Assembly: GCA_003993805.1 (NCBI GenBank)
Contig: RSEF01000019.1
Location: 5,146,117-5,210,116 of the forward strand
Reading direction: 5' to 3'
From: Himantopus leucocephalus
Taxonomy: Eukaryota; Chordata; Aves; Charadriiformes; Recurvirostridae
Length of the DNA: 64,000 bases
The translations under genes were made by a program, and so were the position numbers. Positions 9,698-21,549 of the stretch are shown piece by piece; positions within the stretch are counted from its first letter, which is position 1; each line of letters starts with the position of its first letter. A model generated the notes under the pieces. The model saw only the letters and a program-made list of their open reading frames with translations, was not told the DNA's origin and did no database searches.

Positions 9698-12600
9698 AGC
9701 TAATACCCAGGGTCCAAGGTGTGCTGGAGAGCAGAGGCAGCATTTCAATGAGAAATTGAGGGTGTAGGAAAAAGAGGATTCTGAATTTAGCAGCAGTAAA
9801 ATAGGGCGGAAAGAAAATTGGGCAAGATAGCATGGAGAAGGAAAAAGAAAAGAAGGGGGAAAGAGAACAAAAAGCACTGCTAACTCAGGCTGACCTAGGA
9901 AGCAGTGTTCAGAGCTGTAGAACTAATTGCCCTAAATAAATATATGAACTAAGGGTAGGATTTATAAGCAAGAGAGATACAAGAAACAGCTGGCTGAATG
10001 GTGTTTGAATGGGTAATGGAAAGTATTTACAATGTTGGCAAAGCAACTTGACAGGCAAGAGAAGCCTAGTCATCATTTAGGGCAAGAAATAAAAGAGGTG
10101 ACAGCTGTAAGATCTCTCACCACCTAGAGAGATTGAGAACGAGAGATTTCTCCACCATTCCTGCTCTTCCCCTGTGTGTCCCAGATGCTGTAAATTCAGT
10201 GACTTGTATTCCATGCAGACGCTCATAGCCTTACACATGTCAAACAGTGCAGCGACAAAGAAGAGAGCTTCATCCAGGGGCTGGACAAAACAGATGGGCA
10301 GGAAGGCATTTCGAACCTCTGTCATTCCAGGGTGATGAAGACCAGGAAAAAGCAATGAGAGCTGGATTTGATGCTGGAGCCTGGGGACCCTTCAGGCAGT
10401 GGCAATGTTTGGAGGCAGTCCAGTATGAATGGAGAAGCCAGTCTGCAGATTGAAGGGGAAGAAAGACGTGGGACAGTTGAATTTGACTGCAGATCCAAGG
10501 GCACAGATAAGATACAGATAAGAGTGTGGTTCTGTGGTACCCCGTATTTAGCAAGAACAACAGGAGAACTACTATCCAGTTCCATGAGTTGCTGAAAATT
10601 CACTTTACTTGAACATTGTGATAGCAAAGAGCATGAGTTGTGTTTTAATTCCAGACCATGGCTCATCTCCAAATGAAAGGGGGAACCATCAAGTTTAGGC
10701 TTGGGTGATGCACGAATTTCTCGTCAATTCCTCTTTACCAGAATCATTCAAAGATGACCCATTTTTCAAAGCTTAGCTCCAGTTCCAGTAGCCAGACAAA
10801 AGGCACGGTATATGTGGCATCCCTACTGTTAGACCAGATGAGATCTGGTCTTCAGGGACTCGGAGAAAGAGGAGGACACTCTGTTCAGCTATGAGCTGAC
10901 AGGTATCCTCTTTCCAGGGTGACAGATCCAAGCACCCCAATGGAAATTTTAAAAAATCTCTCTCAAGATCTTGTCAGAGCTGTTCATAAGAACTGCTCTG
11001 ATTAACAGGCATTGCTGAACAGCAGCTACTTTGTCCCTTTGATCATGGCTGGTCCTCAAGTCATGGATGAATTAAATATTTAATAGCCAGTGTGACAGCT
11101 CAGGACAGATGCTGTGTCAAAATGGTCCTGGAAAGCCCCCACATACCTCGGAGCAGTCAGCAGACACAGGAACGCAGCAATGGTGAGAGTTAGCAGCACC
11201 CTTGGCTGGTCTCCAGAGAAGAACTGGAGCCACAGGCTCTGTGGTTGGAGGAACCAGGACCTGGCAGCCAAAAGGATGGATCTGAGCAAAACGGGAGGAT
11301 TTCTGCTTTTCCAGGATGTACAATATTTTCTGGGCTGACACCACACTGACAAAGGGGCTTCTTGCAAGACTTATCCAGTATTTATTCCATTGTGTATGTC
11401 TCCATACAGTCCTGGAGCACAAGAGCTCAGGGCCATGAAAAACAATACAGAGGCTGCAAGTCACACAGAAGAGCTAGCATGTTGACTAATTCCTGACTTG
11501 CACACGAAGAAATGCTGTATTGCACATGCAAGATACATGCAAGGAATGGTCTTGCTTATACACTGCATCTTAACTCTGCACCATACACACTCTGTAGGTG
11601 AGATATGTCTGGTGTTGAACCTTAGACATTGAACCTTGGGCTGCTGAACATTAGAGAAGTCCAAGGAAAGGACTAGCACAGGTGGAGCTGGGGAGGATTT
11701 GTGAATATGATCATCTCCTGAAATCCCTTTGGTACCTGCTGTTTGATAGCTCTGTGATTCTGAATACGGTCTTCTGGCTCACCCTCAAAAATCGAACAAA
11801 CTACAGTGACTTTGGTTACAAAACAGTAGCACTTTAATTGCAACAAGGGCCCCTGCTAATTTAGCAGAAACCCTTTTAGCTCAGATAACTGCTCTGCTAA
11901 TGAAATCAGAGCCATCACCACTTCTGGCTCCCCATGGTAAAACCTCTGTCCTTTCCAGGGAGTGAATTTCACCATAGCTTCAGACAGAAGTTTTAATGGG
12001 CTTTAGCAGCCTTTGAGAGAAAGTGCTTGAAGGACAAAATAAATCATCTCTCTTACTGCGCTGTCATAAAATCCCCCTTCCCCTTAATATTCTTCTTGCA
12101 TCACCTTCTAGTTCTGCCACCTTCTCTCTTTCAAAGCTTAGACTGAACTTGAAAGAGCAGATCTAACCCAAGGGGAATAAAAAAGACCCCCCCAAAGTTT
12201 CCGTTCCTCAGATACAGGATTTGAGAGAGCCAAATACTACCACAACTCTAATCAACAAACTCATCTTTCCTAATGCAATGGGGAAACTGCTGTGACAGCT
12301 CTCCATGGGGAACACTTATGGAAACCTGCTCCCTAACCTCCTCTTAATGCTCTCTGCTGCTTCGGTGGGACACTCTGTGGGTTATTTTGAATTGGCTTTG
12401 GCAAAGTTTTAGTCTTCTGTTACTGGGGGAACCTCCAGCCAGCACAGGGGCAGCATAGACAGCTGTATAACAGTGCTCTGCAGAGGTCATCTCCAGGACA
12501 AGTCCTTGGAAGGATCTAGCTGGGCTGTTCCTAGATCTTAAGTATGCAAGGCATAGGAAAATCTGTGGATATCCAGTGCAGTCCATGCCAGACTGTACGA

Positions 12601-12729
12601 AAGACAAGAATAAGGCAGCAAAGCCACCTCTGCATCGCAGCTTTTCTTCCAGCACCAACAACAGAGCTAAACTGGATCCCATGTGTTAGCTCGTATTTCC
12701 AAACACTTTCTAACCATTGCAAAGAACAA

Positions 12730-13020
12730 GTGCTTAAGGGCTTGGCTGTATTTATGCTTTTGCTTGTCTTTAATAAAAGCTGCATTTATAATGCATGATT
12801 AATTATTTTGCACAAGTCTCCCTTTTATGGGAACCTGTGAAATGTAAGTGATTTTTAATACCACCTCACAGACATCACTCCTTCTTCCCACCCCCATTAC
12901 CATTAATCCATGTTGTAGAAAGATGTAACGTTTGTCACTGGTTTATTATGAAGTGCAATGTTGCGAGTTATTTATGAGCTTTCTATTTATTGAAGTATTT
13001 GCACGTAGTTTTAGCACTTC
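12730..13020. promoter_or_regulatory. candidate conserved non-coding block
   Basis: AT-rich, repeat-free DNA with an ATGCAT palindrome (12791-12796), TTAATTA (12799-12805), and several TTTAT/AATAAAA words. No frame and no repeat match. The density of homeodomain-type words is typical of developmental enhancers but also of AT-rich DNA in general. Confidence is low without comparative data. Confidence 0.2.
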
Positions 13021-13549
13021 AACTCTAGGGTGAGAATCAGCCACGTTTTACCCACTGCCTGGCAGAACCCTCTACTGTTTAACCACTTCACTCCCACTCT
13101 CTGGCTGCACCCTCACAGCACGTCACCCAGGGATGTGTTTTAGGGTTTTAGGGCAGCCTCTCAGTCTTGTCACTTCCAAGGGACCAGACAAGTAAGCTCA
13201 ATTACCTCTTGTTCTCATTAGGTGGAAGGGGATGTTTGGAAAGGACACAGAGGCAACAGGCAGAAACAAGCAAGGAATGGAGACGTTACTGAATTCTGAT
13301 GGCTGGGAAGACAGCAGTCTGGGGGTCTCACAGCATGGGAGTGAAGCAACTGGCCAGACCACAGATCAAGCCAGTTGACTATTCAATGCCTAGTAACAGG
13401 TACCCATGAAACAGCATTAGAACGGGACAAACACATAGCAACCCTTCCCCAGAGTATTCCACCTACTCCCAGCGATCTGCCACACAGGAACTTTCCATGT
13501 GAGAGCTTTGTGCCCGTCTTTAATAGCCCTCAAGAGATCTTCATTCCTT

Positions 13550-13765
13550 GACTGCGTCCAATCTCTCCTCAAATCCACATAGCCTTTTTTGTACTACAAT
13601 GTCCTGATGGCAAGGAGTACCACAGCTTAAATTACATGTTGCCTAAGAAGTATTTCCTTTTGCTTGGTTTGAATCTGCCATCGTCTCTTTTCACTTGATG
13701 TGTATCTGAAGCTGCCTCTGCACCACAAATCCAACAGGACAACCCCCCTCTTCAAGCCTGAAAGG
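13550..13765 (-). repeat. CR1/L3-type LINE 3' tail (antisense)
   Basis: The plus strand reads GATGGCAAGGAGTACCACAG, then CTAAGAAGTATTTCCTTTTG, CTTGGTTTGAATCTGCC, followed by a segment ending near AACAGGACAACCCCC. This follows the complement of an ancient CR1/L3-type tail (ggcaatgagttccacaggtt ... gtgaagaagtacttccttttgtttgttttaaacctgctgcc). No coding part is left. Orientation is minus because the plus strand shows the complement. Families in this clade share these words, so the subfamily is uncertain. Confidence 0.7.
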
Positions 13766-14088
13766 TAAAAGCTGGAAGATATGCCCAAGAGATGGAGAGA
13801 ATGTGAGTTGATAGTGTGACAATTAGGTGAGGAGGATAACAAACAGCAGTCAAGAAAAGGGTCTGTGAGCCCCAGCGCTCCTGCCACCCAGACAACAACT
13901 GTCTCCAAGCCCATGCTCTGCTCTGCCTTGCACCTAGTTGCAACAGAGCCCCTAAAACCTGCTGAGCCAAGTCACTCTTGCCTAGCTGGGATCTCTGTCT
14001 GTACGTGGCTAGCACAACCCAGGAGATCAGACGGATGGGAGACCTTAAGTGGTTTGTACAGAACAATTCCCAGCAGAACGTCGGTGTC

Positions 14089-14110
14089 ACTGCCACGAAG
14101 CCGTGGCAGT
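14089..14110. other. 9-bp perfect hairpin
   Basis: ACTGCCACG and CGTGGCAGT are perfect reverse complements separated by AAGC. The stem is GC-rich and contains two CpGs. It is short enough to arise by chance somewhere in 64 kb; no transcript or terminator role is implied in a vertebrate setting. Confidence 0.8.
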
Positions 14111-15409
14111 TGGGCTGTGTTCACCTCTTTGGCTGGGAGCAGTACAACAGGGGGGAAGCAAATTTAAGGCACAAACCTGGAGTAAATTTCTCTATAGCAG
14201 CTTGGCCCCATGTTTGCTCATAATTTAACCAGCTGTGAATGCAATGCAATTGTGGAGTTCCCTTGGTTAAAGTAGCTGAACTCTATGTTTCAGCTATTGC
14301 TTTTAAAAATTCAGGGTAGCCTGATTTGCCACGAGTGAACCTGCTCATATGACCATGATCGTAACCTCTGTTGCCCTTCTGAGCTTCCCACTTCCAGCAC
14401 ATAAATGAAAGGTGCAAGATCCCAAGCTCTTACCCTGCCCCAGCCAGTCCCATGAGAGCAGATGTGAGCAAGAACAACCACAAATTTACTGCTGAGACCT
14501 TGTGAAAAATCTGGTGGCTTCTCTGAAAACGCCCAGCTGTCTTTCGGGCACCCATTTGACCTTAGCATTCAAGGATTAACTTGATTAACTGGCCATACAG
14601 TGAAATTAAGAGCAACAGTGGTCTTTGCTTCTTATCAACAGCCCAAATTGTACATCACTGCAGCTGTATAGCAAATACCTGCTACAGCCAGAACAGCTAG
14701 TCCTAGGTCAGCCCCTGCTTTTTTCCTCTATATTACATACTGTTTCAAGAGAAAAGAGAGAACAGGAACCAGTGTACAGTGCTACAGCTGTCCATGAAGG
14801 AATAGAAATGAATCTCCTCCATTTAAAGGTGCGGAAAATGAAATATATTGAAGCATTATACTGCGGGGTTTAGACATGCAGGCTGTGGAAACTTAACCAA
14901 TCGGTTACCCTGCATTATCCAAGCCACACTAATCATCTACAGAAATGCTGCTAGTCCATGGCAAACACGGAACGAACTCGTGTTACTCTGCAACGAATAG
15001 AAGAAATTCATCGAAACTCGGACTGCCAACAAAGCAGGCTAAGCAAAGAGACCCCGTGCCTAGGGCTGAATGCTCAAAAGATGGCTGTTAACTTCAGACA
15101 TAACTCACAGACAGATTATGAGCTGAAGTCGGAGGCACACAGCTGACTGTGGTCAGCCAGAGGGATTTGAGCAGAAAACTCCACGGAAAGCAGAATATTG
15201 CCTTTACTGAGCTCAGTGAAAAGGCTTCTGCTTTTACATTTGCTTTTTATCAACTGCAGCTACCTAAGTACTCAGTTTTCAGCACCTGAAATGTCTTGCT
15301 GAAAACTGTTTACAACACTTAGCACTTTGTGCTGAGATCACTTGCTAAAATGAAAGCCCGTATTTTATTAAAAAGAGCAGACACTTTGCAGGCACACTTT
15401 TATTTCACT

Positions 15410-15438
15410 CTAACACCAGGCACACTCCCTGGTGTTAG
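15410..15438. other. 11-bp perfect inverted repeat
   Basis: CTAACACCAGG (15410-15420) is followed by a 7-base loop, CACACTC, and its exact complement CCTGGTGTTAG (15428-15438). The flanks do not extend the stem, so it is too short for a microRNA precursor. A perfect 11-bp stem with a short loop is uncommon by chance and may come from a small palindromic duplication. Confidence 0.85.
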
Positions 15439-15811
15439 CAGGATACAGAGATGCTGTACTGGTATGTAGTTTGCTGCAGGTAGAGCATTTGAAGGGTGTG
15501 AATTAGAGGGCCACGAAGTCTATTCAAAAGGTTTAGTAGCCATCAGCAGGCGGATCTGAATGCATTTCCTCTTATTCTATACATTTTTGTTCTAATCCTG
15601 CTGTGTCTGTGAGTGCTTCTGTTGTGTTAGCTATAGTTAAATTTCCCTTCACCACCTTTTCTGACAGGAAATGCTATTCCATCAAAACAAGCCAACTTGA
15701 TTTTGCTATAAATTCCATGTTTTAAGAGAAGTCTGCTGATTGGAAGCATTTTGTAAAAATCAAAACAAATCTGGGAACTTTGAGGTTTGGCTTCAAACTA
15801 CCTTTTATTAT

Positions 15812-15812
15812 N
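15812..15812. other. single-base assembly gap (n)
   Basis: One undetermined base in otherwise ordinary AT-rich sequence. Unlike the n at 35855, 36065 and 49908, it is not flanked by duplicated sequence, so it may be one uncalled base or a placeholder gap of unknown size. Confidence 0.9.
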
Positions 15813-16084
15813 GAGGGACACGACCCACACTCCTACTGCATTTTTAGAGCAAAGCACAGTCACCTGTAATTTCTGAACACTAAACGCTCTGAAATGCTGT
15901 GGCAAAGCATTTTGATATGGTTCGGTGATTGTTCCAAAGAGAAAGCGAGACAGAAAACCACTCGAAGTCTTTTAACTAGCTTTTAGAAGACGTGTTCCCA
16001 CCTGATCCAGCTGGCTCCCAGACCCCCTTCAGAGGGTCAAACGACATGAAATCTTCACTCACTAACATTTTATCCTGTGCCACG

Positions 16085-16155
16085 CTCTAGGCCTGATTCT
16101 GCCGATGTGAAGTGAGAGCAATTTCAAAGTCATCAGAACTAGTACAGATCTACTG
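16085..16155 (-). repeat. old amniote interspersed repeat (tail-like words)
   Basis: AGGCCTGATTCTGCCGATGTGAAGTGAGAGC resembles the complement of a frequent turtle/crocodilian repeat ending in gtaagtgagagcagaatcaggccc. The same family type appears, better preserved, on the plus strand at 51300-51425. The family name is not known to me and the match here is short, so the call is tentative. Confidence 0.4.
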
Positions 16156-16289
16156 AGGCATGAATGAAGAAAGAAGATGTTCAATTCAGACTCCGCAGTT
16201 GCATGGCCTCCAGCTGGGGTTCAGTAAAGGAACTTTTCCACAGTGAAAGTAAGGACCAGCTTCACTGCATCAAAAGGTGGGTGTCAGTC

Positions 16290-16375
16290 TTGCTTCCACT
16301 CTCCCAACCTAGACACTTTTTCTTTCATACTGTGCCTCAGTTTCCCTCTTTGCAAATCACAGCTCACTACCCTAA
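16290..16375 (+). repeat. MIR-type SINE core remnant
   Basis: TACTGTGCCTCAGTTTCCCTCTTTGCAAATC closely follows the MIR core words (ctctgtgcctcagtttccctcatctgtaaaat). The upstream 40 bases (CTCCCAACCTAGACACTTTTTC) are only weakly compatible with the preceding MIR part. Head and tail are not visible. Plus orientation follows from the motif. Confidence 0.55.
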
Positions 16376-16654
16376 GAGCTAAGCATTGCTACAGCTCCCT
16401 GGTGTGGCTGAGGTCCAGAGCCGAACCACAAGCTCCAGGGCCTCTTTCCCCATTTGTCCCCAGAGCCGAAGTAGAGAGGCACGGCAGGACGCTGGGCAGA
16501 TTGCGACACGTTAGAGCTTCTATGAGATTTCTTCTCCAGCCAAGGACAAACTGGGTTGTCAGGAGCTGGTCAGAGTGGGGTGATGGGGTGAACAGCTTTG
16601 CAAAGAACAAACAGGATAATAAACCCACCTTAATGCCTACAGAGGAACACAATC

Positions 16655-16815
16655 TGACCTAATCTATATGCAAATGGTGGTGCCTTCTTCCTCCTCTTTG
16701 AGGGCAGGTGAGCTGGCTATAATGTGCCTGATAACAGCAGTGCATTTGCATTCCACCAGAAGCTGTTAGGAACTTCTCTCTGCTTTGTTCAGCGACTTAG
16801 GCTGTATTTAAAAAG
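16655..16815. promoter_or_regulatory. candidate enhancer block with two octamer motifs
   Basis: A perfect POU octamer ATGCAAAT at 16668-16675 and a second in the opposite orientation, ATTTGCAT at 16744-16751, flank an E-box CAGGTG at 16705-16710. The remainder is non-repetitive with no frame. Paired octamers about 76 bases apart with an E-box suggest a POU/bHLH enhancer. Each motif alone is common by chance, so this is inference. Confidence 0.25.
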
Positions 16816-18679
16816 AAAAAATCCCTTCTGATTAGAAAGCAGCTCCATTTGGCTGCCACCTGTTACAGAATCACCACAGCCTCAGGAAACTTTCAGACAC
16901 CAGCTCCTACACCCTTTGTCAGCAGCGTTTGCCTCCTCGTTCTCTGTTATCAGGCTGTATTTGCACTGAAACCAGCCTCTGGTGCTGAGGAATCCATCTG
17001 TTCCTCCTGTTCACTCCTCACCTGAAGTCAGGCAGTCTTACTTACAGTATTTTGAGTGCCTATGAGTTGAAAGGACCTAGAGAAGTTAGAGACTGGGAGA
17101 AAAAATAGAGCAAAAGTGAACAGCGGACATTCTCTCATCACGCAGCCAGCTCAGGATAGTTCCCTGCAGAAGACCTCAAGTATCCCAAAAGCAGCATGCC
17201 ACACTACTTTTCTTTTCAAAATTAGAGGTGAAATACAGCAGGAACTTGGCAGGATCTGCCCATACAAACTACTATATTCTTGTCCTGATTTTTTTCTGCA
17301 AAACTCCAAGGTTTTGCAGAAACCACTATGTTCATACAGGCATATGCATACCAACCCACAGTAAAATCCTCATTCTCCATAAATCTGCATAGCTCCCTTG
17401 TCCATCATCTCTTTCCTAATTTCTTTGAAGCTACTCCAATTACTACTGAGAAGCAGTTACCCTGTCCCAAATGCCACCAGCAGTGTAATCGTGCTTGCTC
17501 CTATCTCAACCAGTCTGCAGTTAGATGTTCAGATGAACTTCTAAATCTGAGGCACTCTGCTCCTCCAGCCTGACATTAGCCTTATATACAGACCCACAGC
17601 TTTCAGAGGAAGAAAGTAAAGAGAAAGAGTAGCTGGGTTTTTAGAAGAAAAAAAAAAATGAACATCATGTTTTTATGCAAATAGCCTTAAACTTTGGGTA
17701 GGGGCAAGAGGGAAAATGGGGGAAGAAATCCATTTAAAAACCTTTCTGCTTCTATTCTTTTCTCCTTTATGTTTTCAGTGTAGCTTTAGTGGCTCTTTAA
17801 AGATGTACTACAAAGCTTTTAATAAAAGCCAGAATGAAAGGCAGAATCCTCTTTAAGATCCTAAATCAGTCTTGCAATACGTGTCTAGACTCACACGTTA
17901 CTAATACATTAACTTTTTAGAAGTGAGATATTGTAACACCCAGTAATCCCTTCAGCTTCTGCTAAATTCCCTGTCAAGGAGGCTGTGTGTTTCTGTTTAG
18001 ATGGGAAGCAGCAACATTAACGATGACCTCTTCCAGAGAACATTTAATAGGCAAGTAGATCACTCAAAGTACTTTTCATTTCTGCCTCTCATTCATTTAG
18101 CAGTCCTTTCCACCACTCTATGAGCATTGAGGGTATGATTGCTTTGCATCACGCAACCGCTGCATTCGCTGAACAAAATACGCAGGAGTTTGGTCCTAGT
18201 GCTGGGAGCAATGTGCTGGTTTTGGCACTGATCCCACCAAATCTAGGGTTACACTTTTACAGCAATAGCCATTCCATCTTCACCGAGCAGCCGCAATTTC
18301 CCAGCTTCTCTTCTCCAGGAATTCAATTTTCAGTGCTGCTGGCTTTCAAAAATGTGAGTCCGTGTAAGCTTTTATCAGCCACAGTAAGGATATTCTCCTG
18401 TAATTTGCAGTTTTGAGACATGATAGTTTCTAGTTTGCTTCCAGGCCTAAATGTGTCATCTACAAATTGACTGTTGAGAAAAGGTAACAAGCACTACCTA
18501 AACAAAGTGTGGATTTTTATTTTTTTTCTAAAAAAGACCCAACATTTCTCAGTCACAAGCAGTGGCTGTACTGCAACTGTTTGCTGTGAAGATGCTAACC
18601 CGCTGATTCTTTTGCTGGGGAATGCCAAGGGCGAAACAATAGGTCACTGAAAAATCACCTGGTTAGTCTGGAGCTACAG

Positions 18680-18915
18680 AAAGAAACTGGTTTTGAACTC
18701 AGATCCCCTGAGACCCAGCTCCGTACCTGGCCCCCCCACTTCCCACACAACCACAGGCAAATCACTTCATCTCACCAAACTCCAGTTACCCAGCTGTGAA
18801 GCGAGGATAAGAAGAGATTTCTTCATCCAGGCCCTTGTTCGACTTTCTTGTGCAGACTGCAAGCCCTGTGGGGCACAGACTCTTGCTCTTCCCAAGTATG
18901 TAGAACAGTTTTTCT
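18680..18915 (+). repeat. MIR-like tRNA SINE, nearly full length
   Basis: The element reads in the MIR order: GGTTTTGAACTCAGATCCCC (box-B and tRNA-like part), then CCACAGGCAAATCACTTCATCTC, CTCCAGTTACCCAGCTGTGAAG, and a 3' part ACTGCAAGCCCTGTGGGGCACAGACTCTTGCTCTTCCC (compare attgtaagctctttggggcagggactgtctttt), ending before a T-rich run at 18909-18925. It is one of the most complete repeat copies here. It is diverged by many substitutions, hence ancient. The left end of the tRNA head is not clearly seen. Confidence 0.75.
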
Positions 18916-20734
18916 TTTTTTTTTAAATAACCACCAAATGCACCAGGTGAATCCATGAGCCCCAGGCTTAAGAGCAGTACCTGGAAATACAACAGAGCAA
19001 GTGTGTTGCTCTCCTGTGTTGCCTGCAGCCTTTGGATGCAGATTCAGCTCCTACGCTACACAATGCTGCGAGCGACTGGCCCAGCAGTCACAAACCTCAG
19101 GAGCCCCAGGCAGGCTGCAGCTAAATTTAGATCCTCTCTTCCATGCTTCAGCTGGGATTTTCACAGATTGATTTTCTTTCTCCAGTGCAGACAGAGCTGC
19201 TCAGAGGGATCCCTTGTTTCTCTAGTTAGTTATTACCCTCCTGCAGGGAGAAGGGGCCCTGTTTGCACTAGGTACGCCAGACAAGCTGTTCTGAGCAAAA
19301 CGGTGAATGCCGAGTCCCTCCATCAAAGCATCAAGGCTAGAAACACCCCTGTGTGACAGTGACTATGAGGAACCACATGAAACTGTCACTTCTGCTGCCA
19401 CCGCTGAGACAGCCTCCATGCAGGGCAAGGGGATGGGCCCGAGAGAGCAGAAATCCTGATCCAGCCATGGGAGAACTCCCCAGCTGCTCTGGGGCACTTT
19501 GTGCGAAGTCCAGCTGCCTCCCTCCCCCAAGGTCACACAAGCCATTCGTAACACACGCGCGTGCACAACCCCATCCACTCCTCGAGGTTTGCCTGCAGCA
19601 TCACTTTCGGTAGGACTCAAAATTATCAAACCAAAGACTTGTCCCTTGCCAGATCAAAAAAAGCTCAATGAAACTGAAACATCTTTGCCCTGGGGCCACT
19701 TGCCGCTTGCTTTATCTGCATCACTCCATTAAGGATGATATGATTTAAGTCTGAATGTCTGGTTTGCATTAAGATTAATAGCAGCTGGTTAGCCATATTC
19801 CTTAGATATTAACAGCAGAGCTTTTTCCTGGTGATTTCTCATTGCTCCTAACAAGATGAAATACTCAGTCTCAGCAAGCAGAAAACTAAGTTTGACTACT
19901 ACCAGCAATTAAACGGTCAAAAATAAGAAAAGATAACCCTGCATCACTGTTAAGCAGCCAGAAGCCAATTAGATGCAGTGCTTTTCAGGATCACCACGCA
20001 CATCACTTTACCCAGGTTTCAACCTAAGCTGTGAAACAACATTTCAAAGACAATTAAAACATCATAAGCAATCATGTGTGAATATTCCTGAATGCAGCTA
20101 CTAAATAAGAAACAATGACAGATCGGCAAAGGAAGAAATCATAGTTTAATCTAACCTTTAATGGGTTTTTATTAACTAAATGATTACCCCAATTTAGAGC
20201 TAGTCACTTGTTACAGACTGGAAGTACATCACAGCTTTGTCCATGTTGAAGCCAAGGCTCTATGGAGATAGCATTCAACAGGTTTATGGGCAGTGAAAAT
20301 GCAATACACTCACAGACTGAACGTGCCTGATCCTGCTAGATCATCCCGTGCCCACTAAATGATCTGGACAGAAGGCCACTGGCATATTCTGGAAACTGGG
20401 GCAGCAAACCAAGGAGTCATTGTAAAAAATGTGATTCATATCTGAGCACAGAAGACGTAGAAGAGTTTCATCCGGCCCCATGACTGCTGCAGAACAGACA
20501 GAAGCATTTAAAAAAGCACTCCCTGGAGGAAGAAGAGTGGCTGTCTCTTAGAAGAAGACCAAGGGAGCCAAGGTCTCGTGAGTTACTGGCAACAGGTTCA
20601 AGTTGCTCAGGCTGAGAAGGCAGAGTAGGGCAGGAACTAGTGGGTGGAAGATGGGCACGTTTCACTGCAAGAAACAGTGAAAAATACTAACCAGTCAAGG
20701 TTACCATCAGCACGAGCTAGTTTTGCTGTCCCCT
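18916..20734. other. gene-free stretch
   Basis: No recognised exon. A 133-codon plus frame at 18955-19356 and several 65-88 codon frames at 19337-19732 overlap on both strands in a GC-richer segment and match nothing I know. From about 19735 the sequence turns AT-rich and repeat-free and is listed as a candidate non-coding conserved block. A short TGCCTGATCCTGCTAGATCA near 20327 could be a trace of an old repeat tail, too short to call. Confidence 0.5.
19735..20165. promoter_or_regulatory. candidate conserved non-coding block
   Basis: AT-rich and non-repetitive, with AGATTAATAG at 19772-19781, a CAGCTG E-box (19782-19787) directly beside it, and ATTTGCAT-like and TTAATTT-type words nearby. 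No open frame spans it. The juxtaposed homeodomain word and E-box are typical of neural or muscle enhancers, which is inference only. Confidence 0.22.
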
Positions 20735-20825
20735 GCAGCCTTTAAATCAAGGCTGGACACCCTTGTGAAAGAGATGCAGCTGCCAGGGTGACATTTTATG
20801 CTGTTGCAGGAGGCTTGACCAGCTC
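20735..20825 (+). repeat. CR1 LINE 3' tail (sense)
   Basis: GCCTTTAAATCAAGGCTGGACACCCTTGTGAAAGAGATGC followed by TTTATGCTGTTGCAGGAGGCTTGACCAG follows the sense CR1 tail (tttaaatcaagattggatgtttttctaaaagatatgctct ... cctgtgttatacaggaggtcagactagatgatc). The final ATTCTATGAT-type repeats are not visible. This is the one recognised CR1 tail in sense orientation; the other five are antisense. Confidence 0.7.
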
Positions 20826-21549
20826 AGCAGCCCCCCAGCTTTCCTGGTGCCAGAGCACGGCCAGCCAGGCACAGTGCCAGGGCAGCCTCCCCCTGCCCAC
20901 CAAGCCCCCAACTGGAAGACCTGCAAGCCCCCGTTAAAGAGTAGCAGTCAAACATCTCTGGCCACACTCTTGCAGCCCCTGAGACAACCAGGGTGGCCTT
21001 CTTTGCCCTCAGACCTACAAGCCCGAGGCCCTACTCAGTGACAGAGTTGATTAGCCTCAATTTATCTGCAACAAAGCCATAAACGAGGAGCACAGCAATG
21101 GCTCGGGCAGGTCTGGCCATCTCTGGATTCTGCTCTATAATTGTGGCCATGAGCAGAGGCCTGGGAGAGTTTATATGGTAGTGCTTAACTTAATATTAGA
21201 GCAGGTAAGGGCTGAATAGAAAAGGGTCTAATCTCACATCCAAACACCGCAGTGATAGGCGAGGAATTTAACCAAAGTGAAAGGGCAGCATTCACTCACC
21301 TCTCGCCCTCCTCTAATATTCTCTGTCTTCCCAAACAACTACTTCTGTTCTCTCACGGATAAGTCAACATCTTGCTCAGCTATTTTTTCTCCTCCTCAGC
21401 TGCCAGGGTGGACACCTGTATTTGCGGCTAGTTCCCCTGGCAGTCTGAAATTCACTCAATTACTGAATCCTCAGGTCTTGGACTTCGCCGCCTGCTCCTT
21501 CAGAGGGAACCCCATCTCTCCTCCCTCAGGGCCTCTGACCTGACACACA

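Larger units (their letters stand above)
8761..13549. other. gene-free stretch
   Basis: No recognised coding exon. Minus-strand frames near 10270-10672 (96 and 116 codons) and 11080-11464 overlap plus-strand frames and give no known family. The stretch holds a 24-bp tandem pair (9650-9697), purine-rich DNA at 9740-9870, and AT-rich blocks at 9150-9265 and 12730-13020. Bases 11780-12180 are unremarkable apart from ordinary A/T words. Nothing indicates a mobile element with intact ends. Confidence 0.55.
13766..18679. other. gene-free stretch
   Basis: No recognised exon. Overlapping minus and plus frames of 95-114 codons at 13627-14223 partly translate the CR1 tail and have no other match. A small plus-strand frame at 14958-15146 (62 codons, ATG start) is discussed as a finding. 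Hairpins lie at 14089-14110 and 15410-15438, and a single n at 15812. Bases 15160-16080 and 17580-18110 are ordinary AT-leaning DNA in which I see nothing specific. Confidence 0.55.

Noticed and set aside
13951..14060. Second 5S-like segment (GATCAGACGGATGGGAGACC)
   Set aside because: Only GGATGGGAGACC agrees; the rest of the 5S sequence cannot be aligned by eye.
13627..14167. Frames of 95-114 codons as genes
   Set aside because: Partly translate a CR1 3' tail and overlap on both strands.
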